From NCBI GenBank assembly GCA_038532435.1, contig JBCBAP010000032.1:1-38754 (forward strand): a stretch of DNA of 38,754 nt, given 5' to 3'. A model generated the notes under the pieces. The model was not told the origin of the DNA, ran no database searches, and saw only the letters and a list, made by a program, of their open reading frames with translations. The position numbers and the translations under genes were made by a program. This DNA is from JBCBAP01 sp038532435. GTDB taxonomy: Bacteria > Pseudomonadota > Alphaproteobacteria > Rhodobacterales > Rhodobacteraceae. This document shows, piece by piece, positions 1 through 7,565 of this stretch. Numbering within the stretch: the first letter of the stretch is position 1; every line of letters starts with the position of its first letter.

Positions 1-900
1 CTGAGCGCGGTTCTGGTCGCGCTGGAGGACCGGGGCACCCACGCGGTGCCCCAGGTCCTTCTGGCACCGGGGCCGGACCTTCCGAACCGGGCCTTCGACC
101 CGGACGAACACCGCACGCTTGAACTGTCCCTGCGGGACTGGGTCAGCCGCGACACCGGCCTGCACCTCGCCCACGTCGAGCAGCTCTACACGTTCGGGGA
201 CCGCGCGCGGGAGGCGGTGCTGGCGGAGGGCGCGCCTCATCTGGTCTCCATCGGCTATCTCGCGATCGTGCCCATGAGCGGGGTCAGCGAGCCCGGGCCG
301 AACTGGCGGCCATGGAAGCAGTTCTTTCCGTGGGAGGATCGCCGGGAAGGTGCGCCGCCGGTGATGCAGAACCTCATGCCCCGGCTTGAGGACTGGGCGG
401 GGCAGGAGCCGTCCCGGATCGACCGCGTCTCCCTCAGCTTCGGGCTGCGGGATGCGGGCTGGCGGGACGAACTGGTGCTGGAGCGCTACGAGCTTCTCTA
501 CGAAGCGCGGCTTGTTCACGAATACTTCCGGGATCGACGGCGGGATGTACCTGCGGATCTGCCCGCCTTCGGCCTGTCGCTGCCCCTGGATCACCGGCGC
601 ATCCTGGCCACGGGCATCGGGCGGCTGCGGGCGAAGCTGAAGTACCGGCCGGTGCTGTTTGAGCTGCTGTCGGACACGTTCACGCTCTTCGATCTGCAGA
701 CCGCGGCGGAGGCGGTGTCGGGCCAGCTCCTGCACAAACAGAATTTTCGTCGGATGATCCTGCAATCGGGGCTGATCGAGCCCACCGGAGGGCGGTCGAC
801 CCGGAGGGGCGGTCGTCCCGCCTCCGAGTACCGCCTCGCGGCGGATGCGGGATGGGAACGGCGTGTGAGCCCGGTCCGTTTCGGCGGTGCGCGCCGCTGA
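1..900 (+). CDS. nadQ: NadQ/NrtR-like NAD regulator, 5' end missing
   Basis: The reading frame is open from base 1, so the start lies outside the window; 299 residues are visible. The N-terminal part resembles a Nudix-type fold without an obvious catalytic Nudix box. The C-terminal 75 residues or so look like the winged helix of NrtR-type regulators: a FTLFDLQ segment, an NFRR segment and a GGRPASEYR segment, which match the usual 'FTL-eLQ / NFR / GGRPA-lY' pattern. Together this fits the alphaproteobacterial NAD regulator family (COG4111, NadQ), inferred to repress NAD synthesis or salvage genes in response to a nicotinamide metabolite. No NAD gene is visible in the window, so the target is not shown. 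It converges on the RTX gene with 14 bases between stop codons and no obvious terminator. The family call is fairly confident; the symbol is less so. Confidence 0.7.
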   Translation: MSAVLVALEDRGTHAVPQVLLAPGPDLPNRAFDPDEHRTLELSLRDWVSRDTGLHLAHVEQLYTFGDRAREAVLAEGAPHLVSIGYLAIVPMSGVSEPGPNWRPWKQFFPWEDRREGAPPVMQNLMPRLEDWAGQEPSRIDRVSLSFGLRDAGWRDELVLERYELLYEARLVHEYFRDRRRDVPADLPAFGLSLPLDHRRILATGIGRLRAKLKYRPVLFELLSDTFTLFDLQTAAEAVSGQLLHKQNFRRMILQSGLIEPTGGRSTRRGGRPASEYRLAADAGWERRVSPVRFGGARR

Positions 901-914
901 TGGCGCGATGCCGG

Positions 915-2366
915 TCAGGCGAAGATGAACTGATCCGGCGCCCAGAGTTCCAGCGACAGGCGCGTCCCATCCTCCGACTCGACCCGGAGCTTTTCGTCGC
1001 GGATGAAGATGTTCGCGCCGTGAGCGCGGGGACGGATGTCGAGATCCTCGAACCGGTAGAGCAGCGGATAGGTACTGAGGTCGATCACGTCTTCCCCGAT
1101 CGCAAAATCGAGGATTCTGTCGGTCCGGGTGTCCGGGTAGAGTGCGAAGATGTCCGCGCCGGGCCCGCCGATCAGCACATCCCTGGCCTTCCCATCCCGC
1201 AGGACATCGTCCCCCGCGCCCCCTTCCAAACGATCCTGCCCCCGCGCGCCCGAGAGGTCGTCCGGTCCCGCGCCGCCGACGAGATGGTCCGGCGCGCGGC
1301 TGCCGATCAGCCGCTGGTCGAGCGGTTCGACATCGATCGCGAGGAGCGCGATCCCATCGTCGCCTCCTCCGGCAACGGCCAGGGTTGCTGTCGATCCGTT
1401 CACTTGGGCCGATAGATCGCCGATGCCCGAGAGCGCCCGGTCGAGCCTGTCCTCGACCGATGCCAGATGATCGAGCTTCCCCTCGTGGCTGAGCTCGAAG
1501 ATCGAAAATCCATCGTCCGATCCGGCTGCGAGCACGAGCGTTCGGCCCGCAACCTCCACCACCTCCAGAACCGAGGCGGTGGCAAAGCGGGTATCCGTCC
1601 GGTCGGTCACGTGATCCCGCTGGACCAGCCCGCCCTTCGGCAGGACCTCGAAAACGGTGAGGCTCGACGTGCCCGCGCCGGCCGCGACGACAAAGTCGCG
1701 AACCCCGACGGAGGCGGTTTCGAGATCCATGATCCGCGATGCCGGGACGTCGCCGCCCACGGTCACGACGGATTTGGTCTCTGTCGTGCCGTCTTCGGCG
1801 AGGGTAAAGCTCACCAGTCCCGCATCGAAGGCGGAGGCGGCGACGACCACATCGCGCTGGCCGGTCCTGACGGTCGCGATCGCGCTCACATCGCCGAGGG
1901 GGAGGTCGGATGTGTCCGCAATCTCCCGCACCATTGTTGGGGTCGACAGGCGCAGGCCCGACCCGGTGCTGGAGATCGACCATGTCGTGTCCGCAATGCG
2001 AAAGAGCGCGAGGGCTGCGACGGGCGCGTCGCCGAAGGATGATCCCAGATCGATGCTGCCACTCGCCACGGTCACCGGCAGAACGCCGCTCGCGAACCGG
2101 GCCGTCGCAAGATGGGTCACCCCCGGTGCATCGGGATCCCCCACCAGTCCGGTAAGCCCGGCGAGAAGCCCGCTTTCAACGGTGCCGACATGCACGAAGG
2201 GTCCGCTGGACGCCACCGAGAAGAGGCTCAATCCGGACTCGGCGATGCCACCGGCAAGGACGATCCACCCAGCCTCGGCAGGCCAGATCTCGACCGTGCC
2301 CGCCAGCGCGATCGCGGTCTCCTCGGTGTCGTAGGTCGATGCCAGATGGCGCACCGTGACGGTCAT
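915..2366 (-). CDS. Secreted RTX protein with beta-propeller-like N-terminal region
   Basis: A 483-residue acidic protein. Residues about 1-350 contain several repeats of a hydrophobic strand followed by AAG/AGG-DDG and a strand ending in F-L or F-V (for example VLAAGSDDGFSIFEL), which suggests a propeller fold. From about residue 360 there are degenerate calcium-binding RTX nonapeptides (GGAGPDDLS, GARGQDRLE, GGAGDDVLR, GGPGADIFA), followed by about 75 residues resembling the capping/secretion domain of M10-type RTX proteins, ending in aromatic-hydrophobic FIFA. There is no Sec signal peptide. This points to type I (ABC) secretion and folding outside the cell with Ca2+. No protease or lipase motif is visible, so the activity is unknown. 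A GGGAGGG ribosome-binding site precedes the ATG at 2366. No type I secretion genes are adjacent. Confidence 0.75.
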   Translation of the reverse strand: MTVTVRHLASTYDTEETAIALAGTVEIWPAEAGWIVLAGGIAESGLSLFSVASSGPFVHVGTVESGLLAGLTGLVGDPDAPGVTHLATARFASGVLPVTVASGSIDLGSSFGDAPVAALALFRIADTTWSISSTGSGLRLSTPTMVREIADTSDLPLGDVSAIATVRTGQRDVVVAASAFDAGLVSFTLAEDGTTETKSVVTVGGDVPASRIMDLETASVGVRDFVVAAGAGTSSLTVFEVLPKGGLVQRDHVTDRTDTRFATASVLEVVEVAGRTLVLAAGSDDGFSIFELSHEGKLDHLASVEDRLDRALSGIGDLSAQVNGSTATLAVAGGGDDGIALLAIDVEPLDQRLIGSRAPDHLVGGAGPDDLSGARGQDRLEGGAGDDVLRDGKARDVLIGGPGADIFALYPDTRTDRILDFAIGEDVIDLSTYPLLYRFEDLDIRPRAHGANIFIRDEKLRVESEDGTRLSLELWAPDQFIFA

Positions 2367-2454
2367 GCGCGACCCTCCCGCGCGGAAGGATCGTCGCGCC
2401 GGGTGACGGGTCGGTTAAGCGCCGGTGGTTTTGGAGATCATGGTTTCCGGACGG

Positions 2455-3084
2455 TTAATCGCGGCGTCCGATCCGTGGCTCCGTCCCCGCGAGGATCCGG
2501 GCGATGTTCTCCCGGTGGCGCCAGAAGATGAAGACCGCCAGCACGATGGTCAGCCAGATCGCCCCCTCATAGCCCGTGAAGTACATCCAGATCGGGCTCA
2601 GCAGGGCTGCCACGAGTGCGGAGAGGGAGGAGATACGCATGACCGCCGCCATGGCGAGCCAGGTCAGGCAGGCCGCGATTCCCGCGGGCGAGTGTAGGCC
2701 CAGAAGGACGCCGAGGAATGTCGCGACCCCCTTGCCGCCCCTGAACCCCAGCCAGACCGGATAGAGATGGCCGACGAACGCCCCAAGTGCCGCGATCTGC
2801 CCCGCAAGCCCTCCATAGAGGGCTGTCGCGATCAGCGCCGCCGCCGCGCCCTTTCCGCCATCGAGCAGGAGTGTCGCCGCCGCAGCCCCCTTGTTGCCCG
2901 TGCGCAGAACGTTCGTGGCCCCGATATTGCCCGATCCGATCTTCCGCACGTCACCCATACCGGCGGCCCGGGTGATCAGCAGGCCGAACGGGATCGCGCC
3001 GAGCGCGTAGCCGAAGAGGAATATGCTGAGCAGATAGGGCCACACCTCTTCGAAACCGAGAATGTCGGGGAGCCACGCGCTCAT
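2455..3084 (-). CDS. plsY: Glycerol-3-phosphate acyltransferase PlsY
   Basis: A 209-residue integral membrane protein of normal PlsY length. PlsY transfers the acyl group from acyl-phosphate to glycerol-3-phosphate, the first step of phospholipid synthesis in most bacteria. The family motifs are visible in order: GSGNIGATNVLRT near residue 47, GHLYPVWLGFRGGKGVAT near residue 105, and a C-terminal WRHRENI-RI-GTEPRIG tail. Hydrophobic segments flank them. The ATG overlaps the stop of the upstream dihydroorotase-like gene by four bases, so translation is probably coupled, and PlsY is the last gene of the five-gene operon. No terminator hairpin is obvious after its stop. Confidence 0.95.
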   Translation of the reverse strand: MSAWLPDILGFEEVWPYLLSIFLFGYALGAIPFGLLITRAAGMGDVRKIGSGNIGATNVLRTGNKGAAAATLLLDGGKGAAAALIATALYGGLAGQIAALGAFVGHLYPVWLGFRGGKGVATFLGVLLGLHSPAGIAACLTWLAMAAVMRISSLSALVAALLSPIWMYFTGYEGAIWLTIVLAVFIFWRHRENIARILAGTEPRIGRRD

Positions 3085-4334
3085 ATCGTGACCTCCTGCC
3101 CGGCCACGAAGGTGTTGAGGACGCGACCCTGCATCCGCCGCAGATCATAGGGTGTGTTCTTCGATTTTGACGCGAGGTTCCAGCGGTCGAGCTGGAACGG
3201 CACGTCCGGGTCGAAGAGGATCAGGTCCGCAGGTGCACCGGGGGAAAGCCGACCTTGGGTCAGGTTCAGCAGGGTCGCCGGTTTCAGGCTGAGAAAGCGA
3301 AACAGGTCGGGCAGGCTGAAATGTCCGCCGTGATGGAGCTGCATCGCCGCGGGAAGCAGGGTCTCCAGCCCGACCGCGCCGGAGGCGGCTTCCTCGAACG
3401 GCAGACGTTTGGATTCCTCGTCCTGCGGCGTGTGGAAGGATCCGATCACGTCGATCTCCCCGTCCTGCAGCGCCATGATGATGGCCTGCCGGTCTTCCTC
3501 CGCCCGGAGCGGCGGCTTGACCTTGAAGAAGGTGCGATAGTCCGAAATGTCCAGCAGGTTGAGCGTCAGATGATGGATCGAGGTGCCCGCTGTCACCTTA
3601 AGGCCCGCGCCACGCGCCCGGCGCAGGGCGGGAAGGGCCGCGGCGCAGGTGATCTGATCCGCGTGGTACCGCACGCCGGTCGCCTCTACGAGTGCGAGGT
3701 CCCGCTCAAGGCCCATTCGCTCCGCCAGCGGGCTCACGCCCGAAAGCCCCAGTTGGGATGCGTACTGTCCGGAAGTCATCGCAGCGCCCGCGCTCAGGCC
3801 CGGATCCTGCGGATGGCCCATGACAAGCGCGTCGAGCCCGGCGGCGTAGGTCAGACAGCGGGAGAGCACTTTGTTGTCCGCCACCGGCCGGTCGCAATCG
3901 GTGAAGCCGACGGCACCGGCATCCTTGAGGAACCCGATCTCCGTCATCTCACGCCCGGCACGCCCCTTTGTGAGAGCAGCCATGGGCAGAACGCGGACAG
4001 GAGCGGTCTCCGCCGCCCGCCTGCGGTGAAACTCAAGGATCTCCGGGCTGTCGATGGTGGGATCCGTGTCCGGCCGGGTGACCATGGTCGTCACCCCGCC
4101 CCGCGCGGCGGCAAGTCCGCCGGAGCGAAAGCTCTCCTTGTGTCGCTCCCCCGGCTCGCAGATCTTCACGCCGATATCGATGATGCCCGGGGCGAGGCAC
4201 TTGCCCCCGCAATCGATCACCCGGTCCGCCGGTCCGCTCTCGACGATCAGCCCGTCCCGCACGGTGAGCGCTCCGTGACGGTCCTGTCCCGTTTCGGGAT
4301 CGATGAGGCGGGCATTTTCTAGGCGAAGGCTCAT
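3081..4334 (-). CDS. pyrC: Dihydroorotase-family protein lacking catalytic motifs (PyrC'/PyrX type)
   Basis: A 417-residue amidohydrolase-fold protein related to type I dihydroorotase. The ATG at 4334 is chosen because it overlaps the upstream stop by four bases and gives the normal family N-terminus; the frame stays open further upstream, but that part is a shadow. The usual metal-binding HxHxR stretch after PGxID is replaced: the protein reads PGIIDIGVKICEPG. The catalytic Asp of the usual TDHAPH motif is also missing (GSFHTPQDE). General fold landmarks remain, such as GGVTTMV-RPDT, FKVKPPLR and KPATLLNL near the C-terminus. Similar degenerate proteins beside pyrB are known in other bacteria (PyrC' in Pseudomonas) and help assemble aspartate transcarbamoylase. 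I infer a structural rather than catalytic role; a working dihydroorotase would be encoded elsewhere. Automated annotation would probably call it dihydroorotase. Confidence 0.85.
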   Translation of the reverse strand: MSLRLENARLIDPETGQDRHGALTVRDGLIVESGPADRVIDCGGKCLAPGIIDIGVKICEPGERHKESFRSGGLAAARGGVTTMVTRPDTDPTIDSPEILEFHRRRAAETAPVRVLPMAALTKGRAGREMTEIGFLKDAGAVGFTDCDRPVADNKVLSRCLTYAAGLDALVMGHPQDPGLSAGAAMTSGQYASQLGLSGVSPLAERMGLERDLALVEATGVRYHADQITCAAALPALRRARGAGLKVTAGTSIHHLTLNLLDISDYRTFFKVKPPLRAEEDRQAIIMALQDGEIDVIGSFHTPQDEESKRLPFEEAASGAVGLETLLPAAMQLHHGGHFSLPDLFRFLSLKPATLLNLTQGRLSPGAPADLILFDPDVPFQLDRWNLASKSKNTPYDLRRMQGRVLNTFVAGQEVTI

Positions 4335-4897
4335 GGGGTCTCGGCCCTTTGCAGCAGGCGCGGCACGCCCGCGTGATCGGAGCAGCCGCGGAAGTCGAAC
4401 CAGACGGCGCGGGAGGGCGTGTGGCGCAGACCGACCACATCGGCCCATGTGGAGTGAAGGAACATCGTCGGAAAAAGAAGCGTACCCCCTTTCGAACGGC
4501 ACAAGCGGCCCGGGGTGTCTGGAGGCAGGTCGCGGACCATCGCGCTTGTGGTCTCGGGGTGGTCCTTGTCCGCCTGATCGTGCGAAGTGACCGCGCGCCG
4601 GTTGGGCCGCGCGTAGCGCGTCTGCAGCCTCCATTTTATCCAGCGATGTGCGGTGGACACACCCAGCATAACGATCGTTGCCCCTGCTGCGCCAAGGGTC
4701 AGTCCGCTCATACCGAGGAGCGTGATCGGCAGGACGATCAGAACCATTGAGATGATGATTTCCAGTGTCTGCGTCCGGCGGGGAGGGTTGGGCCAGCGAC
4801 GGGCTGCGTCCCGGCAGCGCACTCGTTTATCCGCCTCCAGAAGGAGGCCGCGATTGTCAGGGCGCCACGCCTCCGGCCTCGGACGCGCGCCGGTCAC
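4331..4897 (-). CDS. Unknown protein with two membrane segments, in the pyr operon
   Basis: A 188-residue protein I cannot assign to a family. The GTG at 4897 is preferred because it overlaps the upstream gene's stop (GTGA), matching the other junctions of the operon; the ATG at 4747 would give a 138-residue version starting at the first membrane helix. Residues about 48-82 form two closely spaced hydrophobic segments (IIISMVLIVLPITLLG and LGAAGATIVMLGVS). The N-terminus is basic and Arg/Pro-rich. The C-terminal 100 residues are polar with a distinct ending containing VWFDFRGCSDHAG. Third codon positions are strongly G/C throughout, supporting real coding. Its stop overlaps the pyrC-like start by four bases. 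A link to pyrimidine or phospholipid synthesis is suggested only by position. Confidence 0.7.
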   Translation of the reverse strand: MTGARPRPEAWRPDNRGLLLEADKRVRCRDAARRWPNPPRRTQTLEIIISMVLIVLPITLLGMSGLTLGAAGATIVMLGVSTAHRWIKWRLQTRYARPNRRAVTSHDQADKDHPETTSAMVRDLPPDTPGRLCRSKGGTLLFPTMFLHSTWADVVGLRHTPSRAVWFDFRGCSDHAGVPRLLQRAETP

Positions 4898-5328
4898 GGG
4901 CGGGCCTCTTCGATCAGGGCTGCGGCCGTGCGCACATCCCGCAGGTCGCTGAGTGTGTGCGTTTCGGTTCCCGTATGCACCCGAAGCGACATGAGCCAGA
5001 TGGAAACACGTTTGATATCGCGCAGATAGATCGCCCTGTCCGGCTCCACAAACAACCGCTCCGTCGTCAGAACCCAGCCCGGCGGCGCGCCGAGCGCCCG
5101 GGCGATCAGGATGGATGCGCCCAGCGGGATTGCGATGACCAGAAGGCCGAAACCCAGCCCGTCGCCATCCTCCTGCGTGAAGAACGCGTTGATGAAGGCA
5201 AAGGGCAGGATGCCGAGGATGCCGAACAGTGTCTCCGACAGCATCTTCACCTCGATGTCCGGCCGAAACCGGGCGACGAAACTCTCGCCCGCCATCAGGT
5301 CCGGATATCTGGGCGGGGTCCGTCTCAC
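4894..5328 (-). CDS. Small membrane protein, bacterial PH-domain-like
   Basis: A 144-residue protein (133 residues if the ATG at 5295 is used). The GTG at 5328 overlaps the pyrB stop as GTGA, in line with the operon's other junctions. A short soluble start (ESFVARFRPD) is followed by two hydrophobic segments (FGILGILPFAFINAFF and GFGLLVIAIPLGASILI). The soluble C-terminus begins with WVLTTERLFVE and continues YLRDIKRVSIWLMSLRVHT, the pattern of small bacterial PH-like proteins in which a membrane hairpin precedes a 'T-eRl' strand and an 'i-l-dI-rv' strand. The family assignment is from pattern only. It lies between pyrB and the unknown membrane protein, and its function is not known. Confidence 0.7.
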   Translation of the reverse strand: MRRTPPRYPDLMAGESFVARFRPDIEVKMLSETLFGILGILPFAFINAFFTQEDGDGLGFGLLVIAIPLGASILIARALGAPPGWVLTTERLFVEPDRAIYLRDIKRVSIWLMSLRVHTGTETHTLSDLRDVRTAAALIEEARP

Positions 5329-6251
5329 GTCCGCGCACCCATCAGAAGGTCCATGGCGGCCATGCGCACGGCAACGCCCATTTCCACCTGTTCCTGAATG
5401 ACGGACCGGTTGAGATCGTCCGCAAGCTCCCCGTCGATCTCGACCCCCCGGTTCATCGGCCCGGGATGCATGACGATGGCGTCCGGTTTCGCGTGGCGCA
5501 GCTTCTCCGCATCGAGGCCGAAGCGGTGGAAATATTCCCTCTCCGACGGGATGAAGCCGCCATCCATGCGCTCCCGCTGGAGGCGCAACATCATCACGAC
5601 ATCCGCATCTGCCAGCCCCGCCGCCATGTCCTCGCAGACCTCGACGCCGAACTTGTCGATGCCAGACGGCATCAGTGTGCGGGGTCCGACAAGGCGCACC
5701 CGATTCTCCATCTTGCCCAGCAGGACGATGTTCGATCGCGCGACGCGGCTGTGGGCGATGTCGCCGCAGATCGCGATCGTCAGCCGTTGCAACCGCCCCT
5801 TCCGGCGTCGGATGGTGAGCGCGTCCAGCAATGCCTGAGTGGGGTGTTCGTGCCGCCCGTCGCCCGCGTTCAGCACGGCGCAATTGACCTTCTGGGCCAA
5901 GAGCGCGACAGCGCCCGAGTTCGGATGGCGCACGACAAGGAGGTCGGGATGCATCGCGTTCAGCGTCATCGCCGTGTCGATCAGCGTCTCACCCTTTTTG
6001 ATTGAACTGGCCTGCATCGCCATGTTCATCACATCTGCGCCCAACCGTTTTCCGGCGATCTCGAAGCTCGATTGCGTCCGCGTCGAGTTTTCGAAGAACA
6101 TGTTGATCTGGGTCAGGCCGGCGAGGATTTCCGAGTGCTTCTCCGGTCCGCGCGATTGCTCGACATAACGTTCGGACAGATCGAGAATGGTGCGGATATC
6201 GTCCGGGGAGAGCGCCTCAATCCCCAGTAGATGACGGTGGGCAAATGCCAC
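5325..6251 (-). CDS. pyrB: Aspartate carbamoyltransferase catalytic subunit
   Basis: A 308-residue protein of normal length. PyrB joins carbamoyl phosphate and aspartate, the committed step of pyrimidine synthesis, in the cytoplasm. The carbamoyl-phosphate loop FFENSTRTQSSFE is present near residue 53, HPTQALLDALT near residue 130, and the later MHPGPMNRGVEI motif near the C-terminus. No regulatory subunit gene (pyrI) is adjacent; instead a degenerate dihydroorotase homologue lies three genes downstream, the arrangement expected of class A aspartate transcarbamoylases that need a DHOase-like partner. It is the first gene of the operon. Its upstream region, 6252-6431, is shared divergently with the DctP-type gene. 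Confidence 0.96.
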   Translation of the reverse strand: MAFAHRHLLGIEALSPDDIRTILDLSERYVEQSRGPEKHSEILAGLTQINMFFENSTRTQSSFEIAGKRLGADVMNMAMQASSIKKGETLIDTAMTLNAMHPDLLVVRHPNSGAVALLAQKVNCAVLNAGDGRHEHPTQALLDALTIRRRKGRLQRLTIAICGDIAHSRVARSNIVLLGKMENRVRLVGPRTLMPSGIDKFGVEVCEDMAAGLADADVVMMLRLQRERMDGGFIPSEREYFHRFGLDAEKLRHAKPDAIVMHPGPMNRGVEIDGELADDLNRSVIQEQVEMGVAVRMAAMDLLMGART

Positions 6252-6431
6252 GGAAAAGCCTCCGACAGTCCGGGCACGCGCCCGCGGGTCCGCTTATACC
6301 AGCGGGGGCGCGGGCGGCAACCCACTCGCCCGCGGCCCAAATCCGGTCACATTGCTCGGCTACCCAATTGTGATCAATCGGGAGATGAATCAGTCTCCTG
6401 CATTCTCATTCACGGTGTACGGGGGTCTCAC

Positions 6432-7457
6432 GTGAAGAACTGGATCAAGACTGGACTGATTTGTGCCGCAGCGATCGCGACGCCGTTCGCTGCTCAGGCT
6501 GATGCGACCGGATGCGATGCCGGTGAAATCGTAGTGAAATTCACCCATGTGACGGCGGAGCGCGGTCATCCGAAGGGTGAGGCTGCGGCAGCGCTTCAGC
6601 AGCGGGTGAATGCGGAGCTCGACGGGCGGGCCTGCATGGAGGTCTATCCGAACTCCACGCTCTACGCGGACAATGACGAGATGCTGCAGGCCCTTCTCGA
6701 TGGAGAGGTTCACCTCGCGGCACCGTCATTCTCGAAGCTCAAGCGGATCTCCCCGCAGGTGCAGCTGTTCGACCTGCCGTTCCTGTTTCAGGATCTCGAG
6801 CATGTCATCAACTTCACCTACACGGATGAAGCTGTCGATCTGCTCGCCGCGGGCCAGTCCTCCGGCTTCCACGGGCTTGCCTACTGGATGAACGGGATGA
6901 GCCAGATGACGGCCGTCCGCGAGGTGCGCACGCCTGCTGATCTGGGCGGCCTGCACTTCCGCATGCAGGGCTCCGCCGTGGAACAGGCGATGTTCGAGCG
7001 CATGGGCGCAACCGGGGAGAAACTGGCCTTCTCCAAGGTCTATGATGCGCTCGCCTCCGGTCAGGTGACCGCACAGGCGAACACCTGGTCCAACATCTAT
7101 ACGAAGTCCTTCTACACCGTTCAGGACAGCGTGACCGAGACCAACCATGTCGTTCTCGCCTACATGGTGCTGACCGGTGATCGCTGGTGGAAGAGCCTTC
7201 CGGACGATGTGCGCACCGACCTTGAGCTCATCCTGCTCGAGGTCACCCATGAGCGGAACCGTTTCGCCTACCAGCTTTCCGAACTCAACCGCATGAACGT
7301 CGTGCAAGACGGGGGCCGGGTGGTCAACCTGAGCGACGGCGAGCGGTCCCAGTGGGTCAATACGCTTGGCCCGATCTGGGCCCAGTTCGAGAACGAGATC
7401 GGCCCGGCGCTCATCGCGTCCGCCGTTGCTGCCGGGACAGGCACCTCCGGCTTCTGA
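6432..7457 (+). CDS. dctP: TRAP transporter substrate-binding protein, DctP family
   Basis: A 341-residue periplasmic binding protein. The GTG at 6432 is chosen: it follows a GGGGG ribosome-binding site by a few bases and begins a good signal peptide (KNWIK, hydrophobic stretch, cleavage near AAQA). The frame is open further upstream but that part is not protein-like. DctP-family landmarks include FTHVTAERGHPKG at the mature start, LDLPFLF-type sequence in the middle, the substrate-carboxylate-binding Arg region LHFRMQGS, and NTWSNIYTKSFY. Such proteins bind organic acids and deliver them to a DctQM permease. No dctQ or dctM gene is adjacent, so it is an orphan or uses a distant permease. A hairpin follows the stop. 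Confidence 0.85.
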   Translation: MKNWIKTGLICAAAIATPFAAQADATGCDAGEIVVKFTHVTAERGHPKGEAAAALQQRVNAELDGRACMEVYPNSTLYADNDEMLQALLDGEVHLAAPSFSKLKRISPQVQLFDLPFLFQDLEHVINFTYTDEAVDLLAAGQSSGFHGLAYWMNGMSQMTAVREVRTPADLGGLHFRMQGSAVEQAMFERMGATGEKLAFSKVYDALASGQVTAQANTWSNIYTKSFYTVQDSVTETNHVVLAYMVLTGDRWWKSLPDDVRTDLELILLEVTHERNRFAYQLSELNRMNVVQDGGRVVNLSDGERSQWVNTLGPIWAQFENEIGPALIASAVAAGTGTSGF

Positions 7458-7470
7458 GCCATCATCTGCG

Positions 7471-7498
7471 TCGATGGGGCATCTTTGTGCCCCATTGA
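7471..7498 (+). terminator. Hairpin after the DctP-type gene
   Basis: A perfect 8-bp stem (ATGGGGCA at 7474-7481 with TGCCCCAT at 7488-7495) closes a six-base loop, and pairs outside it, including one G-T wobble, extend it to 11 bp. It starts 13 bases after the dctP stop. There is no run of T after it, so it may stabilise the 3' end or be a weak terminator rather than a classical intrinsic one. Confidence 0.5.
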
Positions 7499-7565
7499 CA
7501 CACCCTGCTCCTCGACCCATTTTCCGGCCTTGCGTTCCGTCACCGTCTGATTTTTGGAGCCGTCC

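Noticed and set aside
6376..6387. ATTGTGATCAAT in the pyrB-dctP divergent gap as a possible operator
   Set aside because: Only four-base arms around a TGAT centre; too short to separate from chance and no second copy seen.
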